64,000 bases of DNA, from positions 121,554-185,553 of the forward strand of contig NZ_BBUY01000014.1 in NCBI RefSeq assembly GCF_001590865.1. The letters are read 5' to 3'. This document shows positions 52,119 to 60,546 of this stretch, piece by piece. The position numbers and the translations under genes were made by a program. Position 1 is the first letter of the stretch, and each line of letters starts with the position of its first letter. Below the pieces are notes generated by a model that saw only the letters and a program-made list of their open reading frames with translations, was not told the origin of the DNA and did no database searches. Origin of the DNA: Streptomyces sp. NBRC 110611. Lineage in GTDB: Bacteria; Actinomycetota; Actinomycetes; Streptomycetales; Streptomycetaceae.

Positions 52119-52733
52119 ATGAGCGAACTCGCGCTGGCGTTCTGCACGGGCAACCAAGGCAAGTTCGCCACGGCGGGGGAGCACTTGGCCCCGTGGGGTA
52201 TCGAGATCGAGCAGGTCCCGCTGGAGCTGGACGAGATCCAGACCACGTCGGTGGAAGAGATCGCCCGCCACAAAGCTCACCAGGCATTTGCCCGTCTGCA
52301 TAGGCCGCTCTTCGTGGAGGATTCCGGCTTCTACATCGAGGAGTTCGGTGGCTGGCCCGGCCCCATGGTGAAGCATGCGCTGGAAGCGCTTGGGCCGGCG
52401 GGGTTGACCCACCTTGCTGACCGAACGGAGAAGCGGACCGCGCGCTTCGCCAGCGCGGCAGTCTACGTCGACGCTGACGGGCAGCAGCATGTCTTCGCTG
52501 ACGACATGCGGGCGCCGGGGACCATCGCGGCAGTCCCGCTCCGCGGGACAGGGCAACGCGCCTGGTCGGATCTCTGGTCGGTCTTCATTCCGCAAGGGGC
52601 TGATACGACGCTGTCTGCCCTGCCTTCCGAGGAGCAGGACCGCATCTTCGCGCAGTGGCGTCGCACATCCGTCGTGGCCGCCATGGGAGCTTGGCTGGCC
52701 AGCCACCTGGACCCGCATCGCGTCAAGGTGTGA
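52119..52733 (+). CDS. Ham1/RdgB-like non-canonical purine NTP pyrophosphatase
   Basis: 204 residues. Signature features: FCTGNQGKFATA at the N-terminus (substrate loop), LDEIQTTSVEEIARHKA, FVEDSGFYI with the metal-binding acidic pair, and the GWPGP loop. The enzyme removes ITP/XTP from the nucleotide pool. The C-terminal half is more divergent than housekeeping RdgB, so this is probably an accessory paralogue. ATG at 52119 with GAGAGGG upstream. It lies beside the CRISPR locus; a functional link is unproven. Confidence 0.82.
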   Translation: MSELALAFCTGNQGKFATAGEHLAPWGIEIEQVPLELDEIQTTSVEEIARHKAHQAFARLHRPLFVEDSGFYIEEFGGWPGPMVKHALEALGPAGLTHLADRTEKRTARFASAAVYVDADGQQHVFADDMRAPGTIAAVPLRGTGQRAWSDLWSVFIPQGADTTLSALPSEEQDRIFAQWRRTSVVAAMGAWLASHLDPHRVKV

Positions 52734-52944
52734 ACGGATCAGCGGGCGCCAGTATCCAGGGTTAGCATCCGGGCGGCTTGGCTGCCCATGGCGTGGGTGA
52801 TGGTGATCTCGATGACGACGCGCTCGGGATTAGGGCGCGGGGTCTTGTAGCGCTGGGATATCGCGCTTCGGCGTCGGGTACGGACTCCAGAGCGGTCCAG
52901 CCGGGACATGCCGGATGGCACCGTGATCAAGCCGTACCCCGCCA

Positions 52945-53309
52945 GTTGGTGGCTCTCCCAGGGGCGATGGGGACCGGCCACGCCTCTTGCCCAACGCCCG
53001 ACAGAGTTCCTGTTGGGACCCCTCCGGGGGCGATGAGGACTGGATCGTCCAGCCCGTACGACGAGTGCACCTGCTAGTTGGTACCCCTCTGAGAGTCGAT
53101 GAGGACCGGCCGGGATCCCCGGCCCGACGGCGGTACTCGGTGGGTTGGTACCCCTCCCAAGGGCGATGAGGGCGCGCAGCGCAGAGCCGCCAAGGCGACG
53201 GCGAGGATCGCGTTGGTACTCCGCCCAGAGGCGATGAGGACTGGGCGCGCCCTGCCCGTAAGGCCATCACGGCATGGAAGTTGAAACCACCAGGAGCTAT
53301 GTGGATGCG
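52945..53309 (-). CRISPR. CRISPR array 1 (small; five clear repeats plus a degenerate leader-side repeat)
   Basis: Read on the minus strand, repeats are at 53241-53212, 53173-53144, 53106-53077, 53040-53012 (29 nt) and 52974-52945, with spacers of 36-38 nt. A further degenerate copy at 53309-53280 follows the leader motif. Repeats begin near GTCCTCATC and end near GTACCAAC, the same family as array 2. No two of the five are identical. The array lies just beyond cas3 and is read in the same direction as the cas operon, away from it. Confidence 0.9.
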
Positions 53310-53395
53310 GCCCGAAGTGGCGCGGTCACGCAAGAGTGCCGGTGTGTATTGATGCCCCTCTACGGGGCCATAAGAGTTGTGGAGTTCTCAAGTAA
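53310..53395 (-). promoter_or_regulatory. Leader of CRISPR array 1
   Basis: On the minus strand the motif TTGAGAACTCCACA (53391-53378) lies exactly 68 nt before the first (degenerate) repeat. The same motif with one change lies 68 nt before array 2. Shared blocks between (GCCCC, AGGGG, ACAC, CTCT) support a common leader. Confidence 0.7.
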
Positions 53396-53461
53396 CGTCC
53401 GGTTACAGGCGGTTGATGCTTCATGGTCCCACGCGGTGGCGTTGTGGTGTGAGGCTTGGGG

Positions 53462-55834
53462 CTAGGCGAGCTGGTCGAGCTGGTAGCCGGTGGCTCCGCC
53501 GGGGTTGTGGATTGCCTTGAGGCCGTCGGTGTCGCTGTATGCGCCTCGAATGACGTGGACTTTGAGGTTTGTGTCGTAGGTGGCTTTGGCGGATCCCCAG
53601 TGGGGGAGAGGGATGAGGTATTCGGATGCGAGGAGCTGGCCGGATATTCTTGGTTTGCCGTTGGCATCTACGTCCTGGTGGAGGGCTTCCTTGTAGTTTT
53701 TGAGGTCTTCTTCCATGACTGCTTCGAGGCCGTCAAACATTTCGTCGAATCGTTCTTCGAGCTGGTCGCGGGCGTCGAAGGGGCGCTTGAAGGTGAGAAA
53801 GGCGCGGCGGAAATCGTCGCGGTGGCGGAGGACTTCTTGGCGCCACATCTGACCCCAGGTGGTGTTGTAGATGCGGTTGAGCCAGTGGGTGATTTCGTTT
53901 TCGTCGATGTCGTTGCCTGTGTTTTCGTTGAGGATTGTCCAGGCTTCGGATACGGGGTCGTGGGGGTAGATGCCGTCGCAGTAGAGGCCGGGTTGTCCGC
54001 GGCGTTGCTTGTAGCGGGGTGTGTGGATGATGACGGGCGCTGCTTCGCGGGCGCGGATGCGGTTGATGCGTCCAAAGCGTTGGGCGAGGGCTTCGAGGTC
54101 GGCGCAGGCGGTGAAGAGGACGTCGAAGTCGACGTCGAGGCTGACTTCGACGACTTGGGTGGCGACGACGAAGCCGCCCTTGCGGGTTTTGTTCCGTGTC
54201 TGGTCGGTTCCGTAGCGGTCGGTGATGGCTTTTTCGATGGTGCCGCGGTGGCCGCGCTTGTAGCGGGAGTGCAGGAGGGTTCCGTGGTGGTCGGGGAGGG
54301 CGGCGGTGAGGTTGTCGTAGAGCTGTTGGGCGTGGGCGACGTTGTTGGCGATAGCGAGGACGGATTCGCCGGCTCGGAGGTGGTGGGTGATTTCGGTGAG
54401 GGCGGCGGGGTCGGTGATGTGGTGGTTGCGGGTTTCGATGCGGTGGCGGGGCTGTTGGGTGCTGTCGGAGTCGTCGTCGCAGGTGACGTCGCCGGTGAGG
54501 GTTTCGGTGATGAGGGTGGTGAGGGCGTCGGGCATGGTGGCGGACAGGACGGCGATGCGTCCGCCGAGTTCTTCGAGGGTTTGCATCATGGCGAGGATGT
54601 AGCCGAGGCGTTTGGTGTCGTAGGCGTGGAGTTCGTCGAAGACGAAGACGGAGTTGGCTACGTCGATGAGGCGGGAGGAGTATGCGGCGCCGACGAGGGC
54701 GGCGCGCAGGAGTTGGTAGGGGGTGGTGATGCGGATGGTTTCTTTGAAGAGTTTGGTGGCGGCTTTGCGGTGGGTGGCGTCTCGGGCGGCTTGGACGCGG
54801 GTGGTTTCGTCGTCGGGACAGCAGAACTGCTGGAGCCAGTAGTCGCCGGCGCGGGAGTGGTCGGGGCCGACGAGCCCTTCGCGGCCGAGTTTTTCGGTGG
54901 TGCGGGTGGTCATGGCGTTGATGCTGGCGAGGTAGGGCAGGGTGTAGAAGACGCGGGGGGTGCCGCGGCCTTCGGCTTGGAGGAGGGCTGCCTGCTGGCA
55001 GCACCAGAGCCAGGAGGCTTCGGTTTTTCCGCTGCCGGTGCGGGCGCGGAGGATGACGTGGCTGGGGGTTTTCGCTGCGCGCTCCTGGTGGGGTTTGAGG
55101 GGGAAGGCTTCCTTGATGGTGCGGGCGAAGTCGGCGTTCATGGGCTGGGCCGTGTTGAGGGTGCCGTGGGCGGAGGCGAGGTGGTCGGCGTAGGTGACGG
55201 CGCCTTGGAGGAGGACGGCGGCAAGGCCGGTGGCGGGGCTTGTGCGACGGCGCCAGGTGGCCAGGAAGGCCGTGAATTCGGTGTGTGCGGCGGTGGTGTA
55301 GCCGTGCCCGGGGATGGGGGCGGTGGTGGGCAGGCCGCGACGGGTGGCGGTTTCGTGGAGCCAGTGGGCGAGCTGTTCGGCCGCGGCCTCGGGGAGGGAT
55401 TCGAAGCGGTCGCGCCATTCGGTGAGGTCTGTGCCCTGATAGAGGGTGGCGAGGGTGGTCTTGCGTGCGTTTTCTCCGGTGAGGGCGCGGTGGTGGGTGG
55501 CGATGCCGACGGCGGCCCATGCGCGGTGGGTGGCGTCGGGGATTAGGTGGAGGTATCCCAGGGAGAGCGCTTCATGGCGTTCGGCCCAGAAGTAGCCCTT
55601 TTCGGCTAGTTGGCGTTGGAACTCGCAGTTGATCTTGCCGCAGTCGTGGAACAGGCAGGCCAGACGCGCGATGGTCCAGAAGTCGGGGATGACGGTGTGG
55701 GCGGCGTCGATGCGGCCGGTGCGCTGCTGGATGAGGGCGGCGCTCTTCTCGGTGAGGTCGAGATGGGTGGTGAGTCGTTCGGGGGGCCGGTTTCCGCGGG
55801 CGCTTTTTGCGTTGATGTCGCGGAGGTCTGTCAT
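53462..55834 (-). CDS. cas3: Cas3: HD nuclease-helicase of type I CRISPR
   Basis: 790 residues. N-terminal HD domain: LFHDCGKINCEFQ and later ATHHRALTG. Superfamily 2 helicase: Walker A in ARTGSGKTEAS, DELH box in VFVFDELHAYD, SAT motif in VLSATMPDAL, and motif VI QRFGRINR. Cas3 unwinds and degrades DNA marked by Cascade. Start ATG 55834 was chosen because GGAG lies six bases before it; ATG 55846 and 55906 are less likely. It is the last gene of the cas operon, separated from cas5 by a strong hairpin. Codon third positions look less GC-extreme than in the stress island, fitting horizontal origin. Confidence 0.96.
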   Translation of the reverse strand: MTDLRDINAKSARGNRPPERLTTHLDLTEKSAALIQQRTGRIDAAHTVIPDFWTIARLACLFHDCGKINCEFQRQLAEKGYFWAERHEALSLGYLHLIPDATHRAWAAVGIATHHRALTGENARKTTLATLYQGTDLTEWRDRFESLPEAAAEQLAHWLHETATRRGLPTTAPIPGHGYTTAAHTEFTAFLATWRRRTSPATGLAAVLLQGAVTYADHLASAHGTLNTAQPMNADFARTIKEAFPLKPHQERAAKTPSHVILRARTGSGKTEASWLWCCQQAALLQAEGRGTPRVFYTLPYLASINAMTTRTTEKLGREGLVGPDHSRAGDYWLQQFCCPDDETTRVQAARDATHRKAATKLFKETIRITTPYQLLRAALVGAAYSSRLIDVANSVFVFDELHAYDTKRLGYILAMMQTLEELGGRIAVLSATMPDALTTLITETLTGDVTCDDDSDSTQQPRHRIETRNHHITDPAALTEITHHLRAGESVLAIANNVAHAQQLYDNLTAALPDHHGTLLHSRYKRGHRGTIEKAITDRYGTDQTRNKTRKGGFVVATQVVEVSLDVDFDVLFTACADLEALAQRFGRINRIRAREAAPVIIHTPRYKQRRGQPGLYCDGIYPHDPVSEAWTILNENTGNDIDENEITHWLNRIYNTTWGQMWRQEVLRHRDDFRRAFLTFKRPFDARDQLEERFDEMFDGLEAVMEEDLKNYKEALHQDVDANGKPRISGQLLASEYLIPLPHWGSAKATYDTNLKVHVIRGAYSDTDGLKAIHNPGGATGYQLDQLA

Positions 55835-55864
55835 ATCAGGCTCCATGCGGCGTGGGCTGGGGAT

Positions 55865-55916
55865 GTCAAGGGCGGTGCCAGCCACGTGGGTTGGTGTGTC
55901 TGGCACCGCCCTTGAC
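55865..55916. terminator. Strong hairpin between cas5 and cas3
   Basis: GTCAAGGGCGGTGCCA (55865-55880) and TGGCACCGCCCTTGAC (55901-55916) form a perfect 16-bp stem with a 20-base loop in the short cas5-cas3 gap. No T-tract follows. It may lower or uncouple cas3 expression, or protect an mRNA end. Confidence 0.75.
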
Positions 55917-55924
55917 GTATTCCG

Positions 55925-56581
55925 TCAGACGGGTTCGGCGGTGGCCGGGTGGGTGGGGGGCAGGAGGGCTACGGCTTGTCCGGTGGGGGTGCTGTAGCTG
56001 TCGGGGACGGTGGCGGTGGCGTGTCCGGTGGGGTCGTAGCGGTAGGAGCCCCAGAGGGTGCGGCCTCGGTCGAGGGTGATCGCGGTGGGTATGCGCAGGC
56101 TGGTTCCGCCGGCGGCCGGGTGGTCGGCGATCAGGGCGCTGCGTTGTTCACCGGGGGTGGTGGTGAGAGTGGTGCGGCGGGTGGTGAGGGCTGCGAGGTC
56201 TTGGGAGCGGCCCAGGCGCATGGGCCACACGGGGCGGCGCAGGCGGTGTTCCCAGTGGTCGAGGTCGTCGAGGATCCAGATCTTCAGGGTGGTGAAGGCG
56301 AGGAATTCGCGGTTTTGGGGCCCGTAGTTTCCGGGTTTTCGGGCTGTGGGCAGGGGGTGGTAGGTCTCCAGGTCGGTGCCGCGGCCTTCGGCGTGGAAGG
56401 CGGCGGCGAACCGGAAGTCGTGGGGGACTTTGTCCCAGCTTCCGGCGGCGGCTGCGAGCATGCCGCCGATGGTGGAGGGCGGCGGGCAGGGAAGGGTGAC
56501 CTGAACGCCGGTGTAGAGGGGGTTGCGGAAGGAAGCGACGGGTGTGGTGATGGTTGCTTCGAGGGCTTCGATGCCGGTCAC
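55925..56581 (-). CDS. cas5: Cas5, Cascade subunit
   Basis: 218 residues. The N-terminus ALEATITTPVASFRNP followed by TLPCPPPSTIGGMLAAAAG is the Cas5 signature (RAMP fold with the conserved Pro-Pro-Ser/Thr and Gly loop). The end of the protein has GSYRYDPTGHA. It holds the 5' handle of the crRNA. GTG start overlaps the cas7 stop (GTGA), so cas7 and cas5 are coupled. Long upstream open frame is a shadow of cas7. Confidence 0.9.
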   Translation of the reverse strand: MTGIEALEATITTPVASFRNPLYTGVQVTLPCPPPSTIGGMLAAAAGSWDKVPHDFRFAAAFHAEGRGTDLETYHPLPTARKPGNYGPQNREFLAFTTLKIWILDDLDHWEHRLRRPVWPMRLGRSQDLAALTTRRTTLTTTPGEQRSALIADHPAAGGTSLRIPTAITLDRGRTLWGSYRYDPTGHATATVPDSYSTPTGQAVALLPPTHPATAEPV

Positions 56582-57621
56582 TGGGCGTCCTGGAACCAGT
56601 CGTCGTGCTGCTTGTCGGTGATCTCGTCGGCGAGGGTGGTCAGGATGGTGCGGGGGTGGCCGATGGTGACGCGGTCGTTGCCGGCGAAGTGGGTGAGGGC
56701 CTTCTCGCGCTGGTCGGCGAGGAAGCCGGGGGCCCATCCGATGTGGACGGGGCCATCGAGCTGGTCTTCCCAGGCAGTGATCTCGGCTTCGAGGGTGGTG
56801 GCGGAGAACGTGACCTTTCCGAGCTGGTTCTGGAGCAGCCGGGTGAAGGGGTTGTTGCCGCCCTTCATGGGGGCCAGGACGAGGAAGGCGGGGGTGCGGT
56901 CGCCGTAATGGGCGTTGTGCTTGGCGCCGCCCTGGATGGTGGCGAGGGAGCGGAGGATGAGCGCGGTACGGCGGCGGCGTTCCTCGAGGGGGAGGGCGAG
57001 CGCGGCGGTGCCGCGCAGGGTGGTCTCGGTGGCGCCTGCGTCCTTGGCTTCCTGCGCGGCCTGCTTGCCGAGGGCGACCTTCAGGCCGCCGCCGTCGGTC
57101 TCGAAGACACCGACGCGGGGCAGGTCGAGGAGGACGTCGCCGGCGCAGACGGCGGTGTAGAACTCGTGCTGGTGGATGACGGGGTTGTCGCCGGCGTCGA
57201 AGCCGCGGGTCATGGTGCCGAAGTCCATGGTGGGGTTGTTGGGGACGACGGCGACGAAGGTGCCCGTGGCGAGGACGGTGTCGCGCTGGCAGGTCTCGGG
57301 GAGGGCGGGGTCCTTCTTCCGCTCGCTGTCCTTGAGGGCGACCATGTAGCCGAAGAGGTCGTCGTCAAAGTACTTGTCGGGCCGGCCCTGGGTGAACGCC
57401 TGCTGCTTCTGTCCGGATCCGGTGCGAAAGACGCGGGAGCGGGGCTCGTCAGCGGGGACGCTGTCGCGCAGCCAGCGGCGTACGGCCTGGGGTGCGAGAT
57501 AGGGGTAGACGTCGCGGCCGACGCGCATCTGCTTGACGCGGCCCTTTTGGTCTTCGCCTTCGCCGTTGTTGGGGGCGCCGGCGTTGATGTCGAACGCGAT
57601 CTTGCCTGCGAGGTACGTCAC
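56578..57621 (-). CDS. cas7: Cas7, Cascade backbone (DevR/Cst2-like, subtype I-B)
   Basis: 347 residues. Features of the DevR/Cst2 group: LAGKIAFDINAGAPNNGEGED at the N-terminus, then YPYLAPQAVRRWLRD, GYMVAL, and a long RAMP domain with GTAALALPLEERRRR and RTPAFLVLAPMKGG. Multiple copies coat the crRNA. Start GTG at 57621 with AAGGAGAG upstream. A non-coding gap of 127 bp separates it from cas8; its stop overlaps cas5. Confidence 0.92.
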   Translation of the reverse strand: MTYLAGKIAFDINAGAPNNGEGEDQKGRVKQMRVGRDVYPYLAPQAVRRWLRDSVPADEPRSRVFRTGSGQKQQAFTQGRPDKYFDDDLFGYMVALKDSERKKDPALPETCQRDTVLATGTFVAVVPNNPTMDFGTMTRGFDAGDNPVIHQHEFYTAVCAGDVLLDLPRVGVFETDGGGLKVALGKQAAQEAKDAGATETTLRGTAALALPLEERRRRTALILRSLATIQGGAKHNAHYGDRTPAFLVLAPMKGGNNPFTRLLQNQLGKVTFSATTLEAEITAWEDQLDGPVHIGWAPGFLADQREKALTHFAGNDRVTIGHPRTILTTLADEITDKQHDDWFQDAQ

Positions 57622-57748
57622 TTGGTGCTCTCCTTCGTGATCAGGTTGGTGCGGTGGCTCCGGTGTTGAGGCCGTCGAGGACGCCGTGCAGGGTGGTGCT
57701 CAGGCGCGCTGTCCGCCTACAGGTAGAGGCGCTTGCGGGCGGGGGCGG
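57622..57748. other. Gap between cas8 and cas7
   Basis: 127 bp with no gene recognised. Carries the cas7 ribosome binding site. The minus strand has an open stretch of about 20 codons, too short to support. Confidence 0.35.
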
Positions 57749-59233
57749 CTATACGGCGGCCGGGTCGGCTTCGGTGCCGTCGAGGACGGCGATGTCCTTG
57801 GCGGTGATCGTGTCGGGGTCGAAGTCCTGGGCGGCCTTCTCGGCGTCGCGGGGCCGCCATCCGCGTTGGAAGAGGGCGGAGATGGTGCAGGCGAGGAGGT
57901 ATTCGCGGTAGTACCAGGAGTAGGAGTCGGGGGCGGGGCTGAAGAGGATCTCGAAGCCGCGGCTGGTGACGAGTTCGGACTCGTCGGTGGGGCGGTCCAG
58001 GATCCAGGTGATGCCGTGGCGCTGTAGCCAGGCGCGCAGGCGGGCGCTGTTGCCGCGCTGGAAGAGGGTGTAGAAGCCGGTGAGTTTGCCGCCGGGGTCG
58101 TCTTCGGTGAACAGGAGGGCGATGCGGGCGGCGGTGTCGCGGATCTCCTGGAGGTCCGTTTCGTTCACGTTGAGTACCTCGTGCAGGTAGGTGGTGAGGA
58201 GGTTGGCGGCGGGGGGTGCTTCGCGGGTGGGACCTTCGAGGGTTGTCGAGCGGCCGACGATGTAGCTGGTCAGGCGCCGCGGGATGGTCCAGGGGCGGTG
58301 GAAGCAGGCCCAGGCGAGGTTTTCCACGCCGGAGGTGGTGGCGTTGGTCTTCTGCCCACCGCTCTTGCTGGCGGGTTCGGGGGTGGTGAAAGCCCGGACG
58401 AGAGTGGGGAATCCATCCCGGTGGGCGTTCTTGTGGGAGGACTTCCGCAGCCATTCGGCCAAGGGCTGGTCGACGGCGTAAGTGTCCAGTGCCTGCCCCT
58501 TGTTGTGGTTATTGAAGATGACCAGTTCGATACCAGCGGTGGTTTCGTGGTCGTAGCGGCGCAGCGTCTGGAGGGCGAGGGTCTCGGCCTTGGTGCGAGA
58601 GGCTCTCTTCCCGGTGATCATGAGCATCTCGTTGCGGGAGACCTGAAGGTCGACGGCTTCCGCGAGAAAGCCGTCGTCCCAGGTATGGAGGGCTTCGGTG
58701 CGTCCTCCGGTGAGGTAGCAGCCGTAGGGGGCCGCGTAGAAGCAGCAGATGCACGGCCAGCACAGGGCGGTGCCGGCATGTCTGCGGGGAGTGGTGTTGC
58801 GGTAGTCCGCGGACGCCGCGAGCATCATGTCCGCTTTGCCGTAGAAGCCGACGGCTTGATGTCCGCAGAGGGTGCAGGCGGCGCCGGGCCACGTGTCCGG
58901 TGCGGGCATCGTGCGCCAGGCGCGGACCTTTTCCGTGACGGTTGGGTCGTCGCGCTTGGCGTTGAACGGGTGGTTCATGTCGCTGTTCGGCCACAGGCTG
59001 TGCGAGCACTTGAGGAGGAAGCCGTTCTCCGCCTTGCCGTCGCGCAGCAGCGCTGCGGTGACAGCGGCGTCCATGAGCCGGCTCATGACCTCCTGGAAGA
59101 GTGCGCTGGTGACCATTGCGGGGGTCTCGACATCGGCGAAGGACGCGATGACGTGGGCCCCGATACGGGCCAGAGGGTGAGGGGTGTCGCGGAGGGTGTA
59201 CTGGCCGTCGGCGTGGGACGTGGTGGTGGTCAT
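57749..59233 (-). CDS. cas8: Cas8, large Cascade subunit (Cst1/Cas8a1-b1-like)
   Basis: 494 residues. Two paired CxxC motifs, CTLCGH at about 120 and CWPCICC at about 155, are the zinc-finger typical of Cst1-type large subunits. The rest shows little recognisable motif content, as usual for fast-evolving Cas8. It should recognise the PAM. Start ATG at 59233 overlaps the cas6 stop (ATGA). Assignment depends on position between cas6 and cas7 and on the cysteine pattern. Confidence 0.85.
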   Translation of the reverse strand: MTTTTSHADGQYTLRDTPHPLARIGAHVIASFADVETPAMVTSALFQEVMSRLMDAAVTAALLRDGKAENGFLLKCSHSLWPNSDMNHPFNAKRDDPTVTEKVRAWRTMPAPDTWPGAACTLCGHQAVGFYGKADMMLAASADYRNTTPRRHAGTALCWPCICCFYAAPYGCYLTGGRTEALHTWDDGFLAEAVDLQVSRNEMLMITGKRASRTKAETLALQTLRRYDHETTAGIELVIFNNHNKGQALDTYAVDQPLAEWLRKSSHKNAHRDGFPTLVRAFTTPEPASKSGGQKTNATTSGVENLAWACFHRPWTIPRRLTSYIVGRSTTLEGPTREAPPAANLLTTYLHEVLNVNETDLQEIRDTAARIALLFTEDDPGGKLTGFYTLFQRGNSARLRAWLQRHGITWILDRPTDESELVTSRGFEILFSPAPDSYSWYYREYLLACTISALFQRGWRPRDAEKAAQDFDPDTITAKDIAVLDGTEADPAAV

Positions 59234-59970
59234 GCGACCACCCAGCCGAAGCCCGAGGCGGTTGATCCGCCGATGCCGGTGGACCACAGCGCCTGAAGTG
59301 CGGCCGGCGGTCCGCTGACCTCTACCTCGATGGGCGCGCCGAGCTTCTTACCCCAGTGGCCGTGGCCGGTGACGGCGAAGGACCGCTTCGGGCCGATCCA
59401 GGTGATTCCTTCGAGCTGGACATCGCTGCCGTGGCCGAAGGTTTCGCACTTACGTCGGATGCTGTGCTGCAACGCGACATCGAAACCCGGCTCGCCGGGC
59501 AGGAGGTGCTTTCCGCGGATAACGCGGCCTTCGGGAGTACGGGTTGCCTCCGCCTTGACGGTGATGGGGTTGATGGTGCGGAACCGCCCGCGGCCAGAGG
59601 CGAATGCAGGAGGATCGACGACGGTCGTCTTCTCCACCTTCAGCGCGGTGCCGCCCCAGTCCAGGACAGGGATGGTGGTGAAGTCCTTCGCCAGCGCGGT
59701 GATGATCTCCGGGATCGGGCTGCCGAATTCCACGGTGCCGGTGCCGCCGGCGACGTACTTGCCTTCTTGACGCTTGGGGGTGGGGAAGGTAGGCGCGGAG
59801 TGGCCGAACGGTGCGATGCCGTGTGGACCCCATCCGTTGGCGTGGATGGTGGCTCCGAGCTGGGGGTCCTGGCGTTCCAGGGCCTCGTAGAACACGCCGC
59901 GTCCGGGGGCCTGGACCTGATCCCAGGGGATCTCCCGGGCCCGGGTGCTGATAGTGACCCGTAGGCGCAT
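59230..59970 (-). CDS. cas6: Cas6, CRISPR RNA processing endoribonuclease
   Basis: 246 residues. The C-terminal glycine-rich loop (GIGGSTASGFGWV) is the Cas6/RAMP signature. The N-terminal ferredoxin fold begins RLRVTISTRAREIPW. A likely catalytic His is in NGWGPHGIAPFGHS. It should cut at the base of the repeat hairpin, leaving the GTACCAAC-type 8-nt handle. First gene of the cas operon. Start ATG at 59970 with GGAGGGAAG upstream. Confidence 0.93.
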   Translation of the reverse strand: MRLRVTISTRAREIPWDQVQAPGRGVFYEALERQDPQLGATIHANGWGPHGIAPFGHSAPTFPTPKRQEGKYVAGGTGTVEFGSPIPEIITALAKDFTTIPVLDWGGTALKVEKTTVVDPPAFASGRGRFRTINPITVKAEATRTPEGRVIRGKHLLPGEPGFDVALQHSIRRKCETFGHGSDVQLEGITWIGPKRSFAVTGHGHWGKKLGAPIEVEVSGPPAALQALWSTGIGGSTASGFGWVVA

Positions 59971-60113
59971 GCTTCTTCCCTCCTTTCTGCTGGTTGTGGC
60001 CTCGGGCGCACACAGGGCAGAGTGCCTGTTTCGGTGTGAGCCTTAGCTTCAGTTCGGGATGGATGGCAGAAGGTCTATCACACTGTCCGCCCTTACGAGG
60101 AGCGGTAGTTGAC

Positions 60114-60136
60114 TGTCTAGCAGGAGCCACTGACAA
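60114..60136 (-). promoter_or_regulatory. Cas operon promoter resembling the PafBC (RecA-independent DNA damage) promoter
   Basis: On the minus strand TTGTCAGTGG (60136-60127), then seven bases, then TAGACA (60119-60114). The mycobacterial/actinobacterial RecA-NDp consensus is TTGTCRGTG-N8-TANNNT; here only the last -10 base differs. It points at cas6, with a leader of about 135 nt. Confidence 0.7.
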
Positions 60137-60163
60137 TCGGTCATTTCGTTCAACCGGCAACAG

Positions 60164-60229
60164 AAAAAGGGGCTCTGGCCGGTTCGGTCAGAGCCCCTTC
60201 GGGTGCCCCTGCTCGGGGCGATGAGATGC
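60164..60229 (-). ncRNA. Solo CRISPR-repeat-like hairpin with intrinsic terminator (candidate crRNA-like RNA)
   Basis: On the minus strand CTCATCGCCCC, a four-base loop, AGGGG, one base, then ACC (about 60223-60200) match the CRISPR repeat, including the whole hairpin. Directly after the handle-like bases comes GGGGCTCTG...CAGAGCCCC (60197-60169) and TTTTT, an intrinsic terminator. The pair sits just upstream of the cas promoter, same direction. A transcription start was not identified. Confidence 0.5.
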
Positions 60230-60460
60230 GTGTCGCACGTGCCTCAAAGCGAAGGCGCACACATTGCGACCCCTAACGGGCCAATCGGGCATGTACAGCG
60301 ACGCCGGGCTGGCGAGATGTACGCGCCTACGGAAGGGTAGCCTCTCGCCGTGTCCAACTGGCCGGCTGAGTTCGCGGCCCCAGCCCACACGCAGACAGCC
60401 TCCAGCCGCAGAAGATGTCAGTGGGACGTGCAATCATTGCGTACTACCTTGCAGGGCCTG

Positions 60461-60546
60461 CTGTTTGAGAACTTCACATCACTCATTCGCCCCATATCAG
60501 GGGATACACCCGCGAACTCTGCGGGCCACGTCGGAGCCGCTCGGTG
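60461..60546 (+). promoter_or_regulatory. Leader of CRISPR array 2
   Basis: TTGAGAACTTCACA (60465-60478) ends exactly 68 nt before the first repeat, as in array 1. The region is less GC-rich than its surroundings. The rest of 59971-60460 holds the cas promoter and the solo repeat. Confidence 0.7.

Noticed and set aside
52739..52909. Possible 56-codon gene just beyond array 1
   Set aside because: Part of the translation looks ordered, but there is no ribosome binding site, no family match, and the longer reading runs into a CRISPR repeat.
53456..55546. A 696-codon frame on the plus strand opposite cas3
   Set aside because: Antisense shadow of cas3: Gly/Val/Glu-rich low-complexity translation with no family features.
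60188..60433. 81-codon minus-strand frame over the solo repeat
   Set aside because: It ends inside the terminator hairpin and has no recognisable features.
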